Source: [Scytonema hofmanni] UTEX 2349 (GTDB lineage: Bacteria > Cyanobacteriota > Cyanobacteriia > Cyanobacteriales > Nostocaceae). From it: a DNA stretch of 47,373 nt. A program made the position numbers and the translations under genes. Shown here in pieces: positions 1 through 7,076 of this stretch. A model generated the notes under the pieces. The model did no database searches and had not been told where the DNA came from. It was given only the letters and a program-made list of their open reading frames with translations. The stretch covers positions 1-47,373 of the forward strand of contig NZ_KK073764.1 of assembly GCF_000582685.1 (NCBI RefSeq), written 5' to 3'. How positions within the stretch are numbered: position 1 is the stretch's first letter; the number at the start of each line of letters is the position of its first letter.

Positions 1-2
1 AA

Positions 3-179
3 TGTCGTAAAGCTCGTCTTCAGCGAAATCATATTGCTTGTGCTATGTTGGTTTGGTTAAGATTGAAGAATTTAGCTTATCAAACAGGTCAAACTATTTA
101 TAAAATCAAGCACAACTTACTTTCTAATTATCTAATTCAGCAGCTAAAACGTCCAGACGTTTATATGTGTTTGGTCTGA
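3..179 (+). pseudogene. C-terminal end of a DDE transposase (partial at window edge)
   Basis: An open frame of 58 codons enters from the left edge and stops at 177-179. The translation contains CRKARLQRNHIACAMLVW and ends RPDVYMCLV. This arrangement (basic helix, then ACAMLVW-type hydrophobic helix) resembles the end of cyanobacterial IS4/IS701-like DDE transposases, but no catalytic residue lies in the visible part. The neighbouring minus-strand gene (161-481) runs into it and its last residues look like read-through into the element end. The family is inferred from memory of similar tails. Whether the full gene lies intact to the left cannot be seen. Confidence 0.6.
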
Positions 180-481
180 TTTAAATTACCGCGTGGTGGG
201 GCGAAGCCCCGCCCGCATTTTGTGCCAGTTGCGTAAGTCCTGACTTTTTCCGGCTGGGGCGATTGTTGTTCATCTGAAGATTGGATTGTTGTTAATTCTG
301 AGGCTGTTTCAATTGCTGCGATTGCAGTCAGAAAACTTTCTACTACAGAAGTAATTTCTTCTTCTGTTGGGTTATCTTTATCATTAACAATAGAAGTGTA
401 AACTTCTCTTATTTCAGCTAGTGATTTTTTAATGCCCATGCGGTTGAGCCGAGATTGGATTCTTTTGGTGTAGGTGGTCAT
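161..481 (-). CDS. Small hypothetical plasmid protein, probably with a replaced C-terminus
   Basis: This 106-residue protein has a helical N-terminal part (MTTYTKRIQSRLNRMGIKKS, then SLAEIREVYTSIV) and an acidic middle. The last 25 residues (TKCGRGFAPPRG onward) are compositionally different. They are encoded across a GGGGC/GCCCC hairpin near 195-215 and into the end of the transposase frame, so the original C-terminus was probably replaced when the insertion sequence arrived. It lies 22 bp downstream of the 504-1001 gene on the same strand, which suggests co-transcription. No family is recognised. The GC-rich hairpin may now act as a terminator. Confidence 0.55.
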   Translation of the reverse strand: MTTYTKRIQSRLNRMGIKKSLAEIREVYTSIVNDKDNPTEEEITSVVESFLTAIAAIETASELTTIQSSDEQQSPQPEKVRTYATGTKCGRGFAPPRGNLNQTKHI

Positions 482-503
482 TTGATTTCTCCTTTAGCGA
501 CCG

Positions 504-1001
504 TTACGCAACTTGTTTGGATTTGATATTAACAGTCTGGGGATTTACTGATTTGTTGGTTGCGTCAGGCAAGTGTTTTTTGACGTATAATCTTGCTGCT
601 AATACTACAGGTATTAGTTCTTTACCTGCGTATTTTCTGTTTTTATCAAAGTGTCGATTATTTACAGGTTCAACGGAAGCGAACCACCTAATAATTGTTG
701 TCTTATGAGCCTTACTCTCTGTTATTTTTTGGAGATATTTGAAGACCTCTTCACCGGATACAACTATATTGTTGGTGTCGTTTACAGCTGCTAAATACTG
801 TTCCATAAGTATGAAGAACGGCAATTTTAGGAACATGGTTTTTTTCTTTAAATCTGCTGCCATACCTACTGTTTCAAGGTTTACTTCCAGCCCTAAAACT
901 CTAATATCAGATTTAATTCTGTACCATGACCTATCTGAAATTGGCTTGCCGTATTTAAGCTCAAAAAAAGCTTTCAATCGTGCATTATTTGTCAGTGCCA
1001 T
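504..1001 (-). CDS. Hypothetical plasmid protein with possible C-terminal HTH
   Basis: The frame is open from 1067, but I prefer the ATG at 1001 (MALTNNARLKAFFELKYG). The upstream part would encode a hydrophobic stretch overlapping a cluster of short repeats that looks regulatory. No strong ribosome binding site is seen at either start. From 1001 the product is 165 residues: a basic N-terminus, an acidic centre, and a segment near residues 95-135 (KTTIIRWFASVEPV to GKELIPVVLAARLYVKK) that could form a helix-turn-helix. It precedes the 161-481 gene by 22 bp and diverges from the RHH gene at 1148, with a perfect palindrome between them. A DNA-binding or plasmid-maintenance role is possible, but no family was recognised. 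Confidence 0.6.
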   Translation of the reverse strand: MALTNNARLKAFFELKYGKPISDRSWYRIKSDIRVLGLEVNLETVGMAADLKKKTMFLKLPFFILMEQYLAAVNDTNNIVVSGEEVFKYLQKITESKAHKTTIIRWFASVEPVNNRHFDKNRKYAGKELIPVVLAARLYVKKHLPDATNKSVNPQTVNIKSKQVA

Positions 1002-1035
1002 AATTGTCGTATTACCAAACAGAATAATACTAGCA

Positions 1036-1135
1036 TAAGTGAAGCCAAGTGAAGCACTAAACTTCACCTTGGAGTCATTAAGTTTTTTGACAAAAAACTT
1101 ATGCGATAATTAGCGGGGCTGATGAGTGAAGCACA
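1036..1135. promoter_or_regulatory. Divergent control region: perfect palindrome and AGTGAAG repeats
   Basis: The arms TAAGTTTTTTG (1079-1089) and CAAAAAACTTA (1091-1101) form a perfect 11-bp inverted repeat around one base. Around it lie AGTGAAGC at 1038-1045, AGTGAAGCAC at 1048-1057 and 1125-1134, and an inverted CTTCAC near 1062. The region separates the minus-strand 504-1001 gene from the plus-strand RHH gene. RHH proteins commonly autoregulate at such sites, so an operator is the simplest reading. A short iteron or centromere array is the alternative. Confidence 0.55.
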
Positions 1136-1147
1136 TGGAAGATAGGG

Positions 1148-1318
1148 ATGCCCGTCAATCCACAAAAAAGTAAGAAAACTAGTATAGTTGTACCTATTGA
1201 AATTTATAGCGAAATCGATAATTTGGCTGTTGACGAAAGCCGAACCGTCAGTCAAATGATGGTGGTTCTAATGAAGGAAGCTTTGGAGCAAAGACGAAAA
1301 AAACAGGAAAAATCCTAA
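1148..1318 (+). CDS. Small ribbon-helix-helix (CopG/Arc-like) DNA-binding protein
   Basis: This 56-codon gene starts ATG-CCC with GGAAGA five bases upstream. The basic N-terminus (MPVNPQKSKKTS) leads into a single strand (IVVPIEIYSEI) followed by two helices (NLAVDESRTVSQMMVVLMKEALEQ) and a basic tail, the standard layout of an RHH monomer; RTVSQMMV fits the turn between the helices. Such proteins act as dimers that insert the paired strands into the major groove, in plasmid copy control, partition or antitoxin roles. A perfect 23-bp palindrome lies about 50 bp upstream and is the natural operator. No toxin gene follows directly, so copy or partition control is as likely as an antitoxin role. 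Confidence 0.7.
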   Translation: MPVNPQKSKKTSIVVPIEIYSEIDNLAVDESRTVSQMMVVLMKEALEQRRKKQEKS

Positions 1319-1782
1319 ATTTTGGTTTATTTTCTTACTGCCAAAACTGCCATATTGCCATACAGCTATAGGGCTGAAAGAGTAGTTCTGCCGTTTGTAG
1401 TATTTGAAGATTACTTCTTGTATTGCTTATATTATTGCAGCAGATTTAAACCCTGTGTTTATAAGGGTTTGATGTTGTGACATGTGTTGAGTGCAGGCAT
1501 TGCAACGTGGCGACACACTCATTAAAATTGAACTGCCATAACGTGTAGTTGCACTTTTTTGACTCTTACTGCACTTGCTGATTCTATAAGGGTTTCAGCT
1601 TTTTAAATAACAGAAGTGCCATAGTTAATTGGTTTGCATCAAGATTTTTAGTTACTACTATAAAAATCTGGATTTTCACAGTAGTAACTGACTTTTAAAC
1701 TTATAATTCCAGTCTTTTATCTTTTTTGGTGTTTGCCTGAGTGTTGGTTGTGACCTATGGGAGCGTGGTAGCAAAAAAATTC
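1319..1782. other. Non-coding region with a 10-bp inverted repeat
   Basis: No convincing gene was found. AGTTACTACT (1650-1659) and AGTAGTAACT (1680-1689) form a perfect inverted repeat with a 20-base spacer. ATAAGGGTTT occurs twice (about 1460 and 1583), and near-direct CTGCCA/TTGCCA repeats lie at about 1340-1362. The region sits between the RHH gene and the 3' end of the XRE regulator gene, so it could hold a terminator or a non-coding control RNA. Nothing more specific is supported. Confidence 0.4.
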
Positions 1783-2190
1783 CTACCCTTGTAACGACTT
1801 AACAGTCCTAATAGCTCTCTCAAGAAGCTCCGATTCGGAAGGTCTTTGATGTTCGGGTTGTTGTTCAACTACTTTACGCATTGCTTTAAGAATAGTATCA
1901 ACTCCCTCAATGAAGAGGTCGATTGCATCAGCGTTGTAGGGATTTTCAATTTTGTTTTGGCACGCCAATTTATAAAGTTGGGCAGGTGGTACTCCCATTG
2001 CGCGAGCAAGTTTTATCAAGCTGCTTTCTGTCGGATTCCCTTGTACAAAGCACATCCCTCGCAATCCAGGTCGTGTTAAACCAGCCCGGTCAGCGAGGTG
2101 TTGCATGGGTGTGCCCGTTTCTTCCATATATTCAAGGATAAATTTTCCCAGTGGCGAGCAGTCCTTTGGGTCAATCTTTACGAAGGACAT
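1783..2190 (-). CDS. XRE-family helix-turn-helix transcriptional regulator
   Basis: The protein has 135 residues. Residues 12-66 match an XRE/lambda-Cro-type HTH: LGKFILEYMEETGTPMQHLA, then DRAGLTRPGLRGM as recognition region and ESSLIKLARAMGVPPAQLYK as closing helices. The C-terminal half is helical and acidic (IDLFIEGVDTILKAMRKVVE) and may dimerize. It reads away from the replication gene, and an inverted repeat (2253-2275) lies about 60 bp upstream of its start, so autorepression and control of the rightward leader are plausible. It is the nearest regulator to the replication gene, but control of rep is inference. Confidence 0.8.
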   Translation of the reverse strand: MSFVKIDPKDCSPLGKFILEYMEETGTPMQHLADRAGLTRPGLRGMCFVQGNPTESSLIKLARAMGVPPAQLYKLACQNKIENPYNADAIDLFIEGVDTILKAMRKVVEQQPEHQRPSESELLERAIRTVKSLQG

Positions 2191-2252
2191 AAATCAGCAG
2201 GTAGTTGAGAGATGTTCAGCTACTTTTTACAGTATAGTAGTGTTGATTACTT

Positions 2253-2275
2253 AGAGTAGCTCATTGTACTACTCT
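2253..2275. promoter_or_regulatory. Candidate operator of the XRE regulator
   Basis: AGAGTAG (2253-2259) and CTACTCT (2269-2275) are a perfect 7-bp inverted repeat with a 9-base spacer. It lies between the divergent XRE gene (start 2190) and the small leader ORF at 2313. Related GTAGT/AGTAG strings lie just upstream. Confidence 0.4.
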
Positions 2276-2312
2276 CTGGGTTAAACAAAAGCATCTAAGA
2301 GGTGAAGAGACT

Positions 2313-2363
2313 ATGAAGACCAAAAGTAAATTTGCATTTCCTAAAAAAGAAAAAAGCTGGTAG
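2313..2363 (+). CDS. Possible 16-residue leader peptide
   Basis: An ATG at 2313 preceded by AAGAGGTGAAGAG (good Shine-Dalgarno spacing) opens a 16-codon frame, MKTKSKFAFPKKEKSW, then TAG. Two AAAAAAG runs fall in the middle. The +1 frame continues as AGSRFVVSPRN before stopping, so the piece could be a leader peptide, a frameshifted tiny gene, or chance. It is the first translatable element of the long leader leading toward the replication gene. Confidence is low because of its length. Confidence 0.3.
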   Translation: MKTKSKFAFPKKEKSW

Positions 2364-2626
2364 TCGCTTTGTTGTTAGTCCAAGAAACTGAAGGAAGCCT
2401 AAAATACTACAACCGCTGTTGTTGCCTGCCTTGCTAGTCACTAGTCCAATGAGACGATTACCAGTCGCTCTCACAACAAAGTTGGAATACCAACCAACTT
2501 TTCAACTTTAACTTTGAAACAAAATATTTTTTTGTGTAACAGCTCAATTTTAGGCTAAATTGCAGTTTTTTGCTAACGATCCATAGCGGCTACCCGATGT
2601 TCACCACAATCATCCGGTAGCGAAAA
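2364..2626. other. Structured non-coding leader upstream of the rep region
   Basis: No gene was seen. CTTTGTTGT (2367-2375) pairs with ACAACAAAG (2474-2482). Immediately before the next ORF, CTACCCGATG (2590-2599) and CATCCGGTAG (2611-2620) form a hairpin with one mismatched pair. The hairpin ends six bases before the ATG at 2627 and would hide its start. Replication or copy-number control is plausible by position only. Confidence 0.35.
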
Positions 2627-2950
2627 ATGGTATTACTTACAGAGCATCAACTAAACTCGACCGTAGATAAAAGCTCTAAAAACCAATCGAAGCAAGCATC
2701 AGAACGAAAATCATCACCAGATGCCGCTTTCAAGAAGCTGTATATCCCAGCACTAGTAAAAGCATTACGCGAGTTGGGATTTTCTTGCTGTGGACAAATT
2801 AATTTCTACCGATTACAGCAAGCTTGGAAGACGCAAGCTTCAAATTGTGTGAACTTGCTGACATTTCACAAATTATCTGACTTTTGGCTTCATAACGACT
2901 CTAACTTTCGCTCCTTAACCGAATCGGATAATTTTTTCACCCATCTATAG
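2627..2950 (+). CDS. Hypothetical protein upstream of the replication gene
   Basis: This 107-codon frame has a polar, lysine/serine-rich N-terminus (residues 1-35) and a more protein-like centre (DAAFKKLYIPALVKALRELG, then FSCCGQINFYRLQQAWKTQA). No Shine-Dalgarno is seen and a hairpin abuts the ATG. No family is recognised. It is co-directional with the replication gene 344 bp downstream. It could be a small replication accessory protein or a non-functional remnant; composition favours real coding only modestly. Confidence 0.4.
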   Translation: MVLLTEHQLNSTVDKSSKNQSKQASERKSSPDAAFKKLYIPALVKALRELGFSCCGQINFYRLQQAWKTQASNCVNLLTFHKLSDFWLHNDSNFRSLTESDNFFTHL

Positions 2951-3294
2951 AGTCCAACTTTTTCCCGTGAGAAAGATTTGGTTTCTCTATAGCTGGCTCC
3001 TGAGGGAAAGCCAGCTTCCTGCGATTCTTTACTTGAAACAACTGTTTACTTGCGTGCTTCGATTTCTATCAAACCCTGACAGGATATGGGTTTTCAGACC
3101 ATAAGTGCAGGAAATTACACGATTTTCGGTACGATGCCTGATACAGGACACGCAAATAAATTTTTAATCTTGATTGAATGCGCGGGGATCGTGAATGCGA
3201 ATAATTTCCATTCATTCTGGCTAAGACTTCGTAGAACCAACTAGCGCCAACTCTCTCCACGGGGCAACATCAACAATTGCCAGGAGATGTAAAC
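2951..3294. other. Leader of the replication gene with a perfect hairpin
   Basis: AGCTGGCT (2991-2998) and AGCCAGCT (3009-3016) form a perfect 8-bp stem with a 10-base loop. A smaller AGAAA/TTTCT stem lies just upstream. A short minus-strand frame in 3069-3260 has no recognisable content. AGGAG at 3282-3286 is the ribosome binding site for the ATG at 3295. The hairpin, without a T-run, fits an attenuator or antisense-RNA target better than a terminator. No clear iteron array was seen. Confidence 0.4.
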
Positions 3295-6200
3295 ATGGTT
3301 GCTTTTTTTAACAAAAAAGATTTTATCCGCACTAACCGTCACTTATTGTGTCCAGCCTGCGGTAATAACAAGTGGGATTGCCAAATTAAACGCGATGGCA
3401 CTCTTATAATGTGCCTCAACACCCACCAAAGTATTCCCGGCTGGAAATATTTAGGTGATGCCAAGGGCGGTGCATTTTGGGGTATTCTGGTTGCAGAAAG
3501 TGCCGACTCTGGGCGAGACGATCGCTCACTAGAGCGTTGGGAGCGCAATTCCTCCCAACGGGAAATTAACCGTAGACAGGCAACAGAAGCTTTAGCCAAG
3601 GGAAAACTCGCGTCAGCAGAAATTGATGCTGCAACTAAGAAATTAGCCCAACATTTTGGATTATCTCGCCGTCACCGGGACAACCTGCTAGCACGGGGTT
3701 TAACGAACGAACAAATCGATCAAGTCGGATTTTTCAGCGTTTCCCCTGGCTCTAGGCTACCTGCCCTATTTCCCGTAAACTACCCCGGTGTACGCTCTGG
3801 TAGTCTTAGCGTGGCATCTGAGGGGATATACTGCCCTGCAATAAACAAGCTTGGGGAAATCCACGGCGGACAAATTCGGCTTGATAACGAAGCCGACGGT
3901 GGCAAGTACCGCTGGCTAAAAGGCTATAAATCCAGCCACCTGCAAAACGGCGAACTACCAATTACCATTATTCCAGGTGGTGATGCTCACTATAAAGAGG
4001 CATGGATTACCGAGGGTTTACTCAAACCCCTCATTGCCGCTCACAAACACGATCGCCTAACAATTGGTGCAGCAAGTGGTAACTTCAGCGGTTCCCCCGA
4101 ACAATTTCAAGAAATTGTAACATCTTTTAATATAACCACCGCGACAATTCTCCCAGATGCCGGAGACGTGAAAAACCCCCAAGTAATCCGTCGCTGGATT
4201 CGTCAATACGAATTCTTCCGCAGCCTGGGGTTATTCGTCCGTGTTGGTTGGTGGGGACAGCTTGATAAGGAACAGCACCAGGATATCGACGAACTGCCGC
4301 TCTTTACCGAAATTGGTTATATCAGTTGGCAGCAATTCCTAGCGTATGCCCGTGAGCATGGTGGACTCCAGTCAGACGATAATTGGTTTGACTCTAAACA
4401 ACTTAACTTTGGTGATTATAAAGAACGAGTTGCCAAAACGCAACAATCTTTAGAAGATTTCTCCCCGTGGGCAGATTCGATAAAAGAAGAGAGATTTTTA
4501 GACTTAAACCTCAATAATCTCACCAAAGGTGTTTATCTTTTTAAATCGGGAATGGCAACTGGTAAATCTACACTTGCCCTCAAAATTGTCGAACATTTTA
4601 GCGAAGGCACCGTACTATCTTACCGCAATTCTTTACTACAACAATTTTGTGAAAAATCTCAAGATAAAGTCATTCACCTCCATCATATTTCCACTACCGA
4701 CAAGCGTTTAAATAAAAGGTTCCGCTCGCTTTGTTCTTGGATTGCAGCTTGTGTTGATTCTTGCTTTTTATTATCATCCCGAAAAGTCTTAATCCTCGAA
4801 GAAGTCGATAAACTATTGCAGCAGATGCTAGCAGGAAGCACCTGTCGCAAGCGTCGTAAGATTATTATTGAAAGTTTTGTTCGCCTGATACGTGAAGCTG
4901 ATTATGTATTTTGCTTCGACGCTGACCTCACTGCAATTTCTTCTAGATATTTACAAGAAATCTCTGGTAAAAACATATTTGGAATTTGGAACAAAGGACA
5001 AGTTCCAGCATGGAATGTAAGCGTATATGGTGGTGAAAAGAAAGTATTTAAAAATGGTCAAGTCCGGGAAATGAAAAATGCTCGTGGGGGCTTTGAGAAA
5101 GGACTTGTTTATGATGCTGCTCTTGGCAATAAATTGCTAGTTGTCAGTGACGCACAACGCAACTTAGTTGGTTTACAAAGCGTTTTAGAGTCTTTTAATC
5201 TTGATGTTTTACGAGTTGATAGCATGACAAAAGCTGACCCAGAGACAAGCCATGCTGTTAACAGTTTCTTGCAAAAACCCAACGAGTATTTAGCAGAAAA
5301 TAAACCGCAAGTAGTATTGATATCTCCTACTGCTGAAAGTAGCTTGGATATTACTCTTCCTTATTTTGAGCGGGTGTACGGTACATTTTTTGGGGTGATA
5401 AACCACCGTCAAATTATGCAGATGTTGGCACGGTACAGACAGCCTGTAGAGCGAATTGTCTTCTGTAAAACTTATTCTCTCTTGGATAATCATGCCTCTC
5501 GCTCTCCGCTTCCAGAAGTTGTGGCTCGCAATTATTTTAACAACCACCAATCAGCTATAGATTTGTTGGGTATTTGCAATTATTTACCTGAGAAAAACGA
5601 GGCTAGTAGTGTGATTGAAAATTTGGAACAATTGATGAATCCTACTTCTAATAAGTGGCAATCACCACATTTTAAAGCTGTTTGCAGCTATACGGCACTT
5701 GATAATCACAGTCGTGCTAATTTGCGTTCTGCGCTGATTCGAGATTTACAGAATATAGGACATAATGCTTCAGAAATGCCCATGCAAGTTTACGAGTCTT
5801 TTAAGAAGATTAATGAGGCTCGCGACGAATGGTTGAAAGAGGAATCTGAATCTATTTATGAAGCGGAAGATATAAGTTACAAGCTTGCTCTAAAGCTTTG
5901 GGAATCGATGATGCTAACACCCTCAGATAGACACAAAGCTACAAAAGCAATTTTAAAACATAAACTACCAGGTTTTGATTTTGATGCTGATTTTATATAC
6001 TCTAAACACTTTAAAGACCCAGATTATATCAGTCAGCTGGAATTACGCTGGGCTATGGATAATCTGGAAAAACAAAAAATGTTTGATGTTGAGCGCTGGC
6101 TAAAATCCCTTAATTACGGTGATGAGATTTGGGATATGCGTTCCCGTGCAATGCAAGCAAGCATGTTGTGTGATTTGGGTGTGCCTTCTTTGGTTGATAA

Positions 6201-6984
6201 GTTGAGTAGAAAATCTGGGGCGAGTCCTTCCCTAGACAAATGGGGACAGGCTTCATCAAAAATAGTCGTGGGTAATTGCGGATCTACAAAACAAGCCTGT
6301 CCCCATTTGTCGTGGGTTGTTGCAGGGGGATGGACTGGGGAAGAGGAATTAATTCTTGATTTTAAACGGGTTTGTGTTAAAAATTCTTACAAACTGCGTG
6401 CTGTGTTGGCGATTAATGCTGCTGCTGATAGCGATCCGGTTTATTTGCTAAGACGAGTTTTGTCGAAAATTGGTGTTGTGATAGTGCGCGATCGCCATCG
6501 TGTTGGAGGGGGGAAAAGAAAGTATTTCTACCACTTTGACCCTACCACCTTACCGAAACTTGACGACACGACACGTTTTGTGCTAGAGGCGATTGACAAG
6601 AGATTTTCTAAACCTCCAGAACTGTCCCCAACTAGCCAAAGATATAAGAAATACTATATCTCCAGCCAGTCGGGGACAGTTTTTGTACCGGATTTAGACC
6701 CGTTAGAAAATCCGCATTTGATTAATAAGCTTATAAAAGTCGAACCGGCTGTGGATAAAGAACAGTTGGAGGAAATTCGGTTAAACCGCGACTCGCAACA
6801 AATAGTAGAATTTGAATTGAGTGTGCCTGAAATTCTATGTGGGTGCGACTCGTGGGAATTGGTCGTGGATTTTCTTGAACTTTATGAACGTAAGGAGAGG
6901 CAAGTGGCTTGGGCATTGCTTTCTCAACACGAGAGGGAAAGGTTAGCGTTCTTAAAAAAACATTCCCAACCGCAATTAATGTAG
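3295..6984 (+). CDS. CyRepA1-family plasmid replication protein (primase/helicase)
   Basis: I place the start at the ATG at 3295, behind AGGAG; the frame is open from a TTG at 3277, which has no such site. The product is 1229 residues. It has an N-terminal zinc-ribbon-like cysteine set (CPACG at 19-23, Cys29, Cys40). A Toprim-like segment typical of DUF3854 follows (ITEG near 238, PDAGD near 287). Next comes a P-loop ATPase: Walker A GMATGKST at 419-426, Walker B LILEEVD near 499-505, and a motif-VI-like RQIMQMLARYR near 710. This layout matches the cyanobacterial CyRepA1 family, large replication proteins combining primase-like and helicase-like parts. It marks the replicon. Two palindromic repeats (6235-6311, 6621-6680) lie inside the coding region without breaking the frame, and add low-complexity residues near the C-terminal third. 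It is convergent with the mobilization operon. Confidence 0.88.
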   Translation: MVAFFNKKDFIRTNRHLLCPACGNNKWDCQIKRDGTLIMCLNTHQSIPGWKYLGDAKGGAFWGILVAESADSGRDDRSLERWERNSSQREINRRQATEALAKGKLASAEIDAATKKLAQHFGLSRRHRDNLLARGLTNEQIDQVGFFSVSPGSRLPALFPVNYPGVRSGSLSVASEGIYCPAINKLGEIHGGQIRLDNEADGGKYRWLKGYKSSHLQNGELPITIIPGGDAHYKEAWITEGLLKPLIAAHKHDRLTIGAASGNFSGSPEQFQEIVTSFNITTATILPDAGDVKNPQVIRRWIRQYEFFRSLGLFVRVGWWGQLDKEQHQDIDELPLFTEIGYISWQQFLAYAREHGGLQSDDNWFDSKQLNFGDYKERVAKTQQSLEDFSPWADSIKEERFLDLNLNNLTKGVYLFKSGMATGKSTLALKIVEHFSEGTVLSYRNSLLQQFCEKSQDKVIHLHHISTTDKRLNKRFRSLCSWIAACVDSCFLLSSRKVLILEEVDKLLQQMLAGSTCRKRRKIIIESFVRLIREADYVFCFDADLTAISSRYLQEISGKNIFGIWNKGQVPAWNVSVYGGEKKVFKNGQVREMKNARGGFEKGLVYDAALGNKLLVVSDAQRNLVGLQSVLESFNLDVLRVDSMTKADPETSHAVNSFLQKPNEYLAENKPQVVLISPTAESSLDITLPYFERVYGTFFGVINHRQIMQMLARYRQPVERIVFCKTYSLLDNHASRSPLPEVVARNYFNNHQSAIDLLGICNYLPEKNEASSVIENLEQLMNPTSNKWQSPHFKAVCSYTALDNHSRANLRSALIRDLQNIGHNASEMPMQVYESFKKINEARDEWLKEESESIYEAEDISYKLALKLWESMMLTPSDRHKATKAILKHKLPGFDFDADFIYSKHFKDPDYISQLELRWAMDNLEKQKMFDVERWLKSLNYGDEIWDMRSRAMQASMLCDLGVPSLVDKLSRKSGASPSLDKWGQASSKIVVGNCGSTKQACPHLSWVVAGGWTGEEELILDFKRVCVKNSYKLRAVLAINAAADSDPVYLLRRVLSKIGVVIVRDRHRVGGGKRKYFYHFDPTTLPKLDDTTRFVLEAIDKRFSKPPELSPTSQRYKKYYISSQSGTVFVPDLDPLENPHLINKLIKVEPAVDKEQLEEIRLNRDSQQIVEFELSVPEILCGCDSWELVVDFLELYERKERQVAWALLSQHERERLAFLKKHSQPQLM
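6235..6311. repeat. Palindromic element inserted in frame in the rep gene
   Basis: GACAAATGGGGACAGGCTT (6235-6253) and its exact reverse complement (6293-6311) enclose 39 bases. The total of 77 bases with flanks keeps the reading frame and encodes residues such as DKWGQASSK and TKQACPHLS. The GGGGACAGG core resembles small dispersed palindromic repeats of Nostoc-type genomes. Confidence 0.75.
6621..6680. repeat. Second palindromic element with the same GGGGACAG core in rep
   Basis: ACTGTCCCC (6621-6629) and GGGGACAGT (6672-6680) form a perfect 9-bp inverted repeat around 42 bases, again inside the replication gene and in frame. It shares its core with the 6235-6311 element, pointing to the same repeat family. 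Confidence 0.6.
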
Positions 6985-7035
6985 GGGGGTAGGGTTGAGC
7001 AGTAATGGCATTGTGCCGAGACGCTTGTAAAATGT

Positions 7036-7051
7036 GTTAGAAAAATCTAAC
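7036..7051. terminator. Short hairpin between convergent rep and relaxase genes
   Basis: GTTAGA and TCTAAC form a 6-bp stem around AAAA in the 92-bp convergent gap. There is no long T-run, so termination strength is uncertain. It is the only clear stem in the gap. Confidence 0.35.
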
Positions 7052-7076
7052 CCTTATAACTATAGCTCTGGCTGCT

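Noticed and set aside
739..1038. 99-codon plus-strand frame
   Set aside because: It mirrors the 504-1001 gene, whose translation looks more like a protein and which is in operon order with its neighbour.
1319..1782. Possible CRISPR or repeat array
   Set aside because: Only one inverted repeat and scattered short matches; no regular repeat-spacer pattern here or elsewhere in the window.
3277..3294. TTG at 3277 as start of the replication protein
   Set aside because: AGGAG lies directly before the ATG at 3295, and the six extra residues add nothing to the family pattern.
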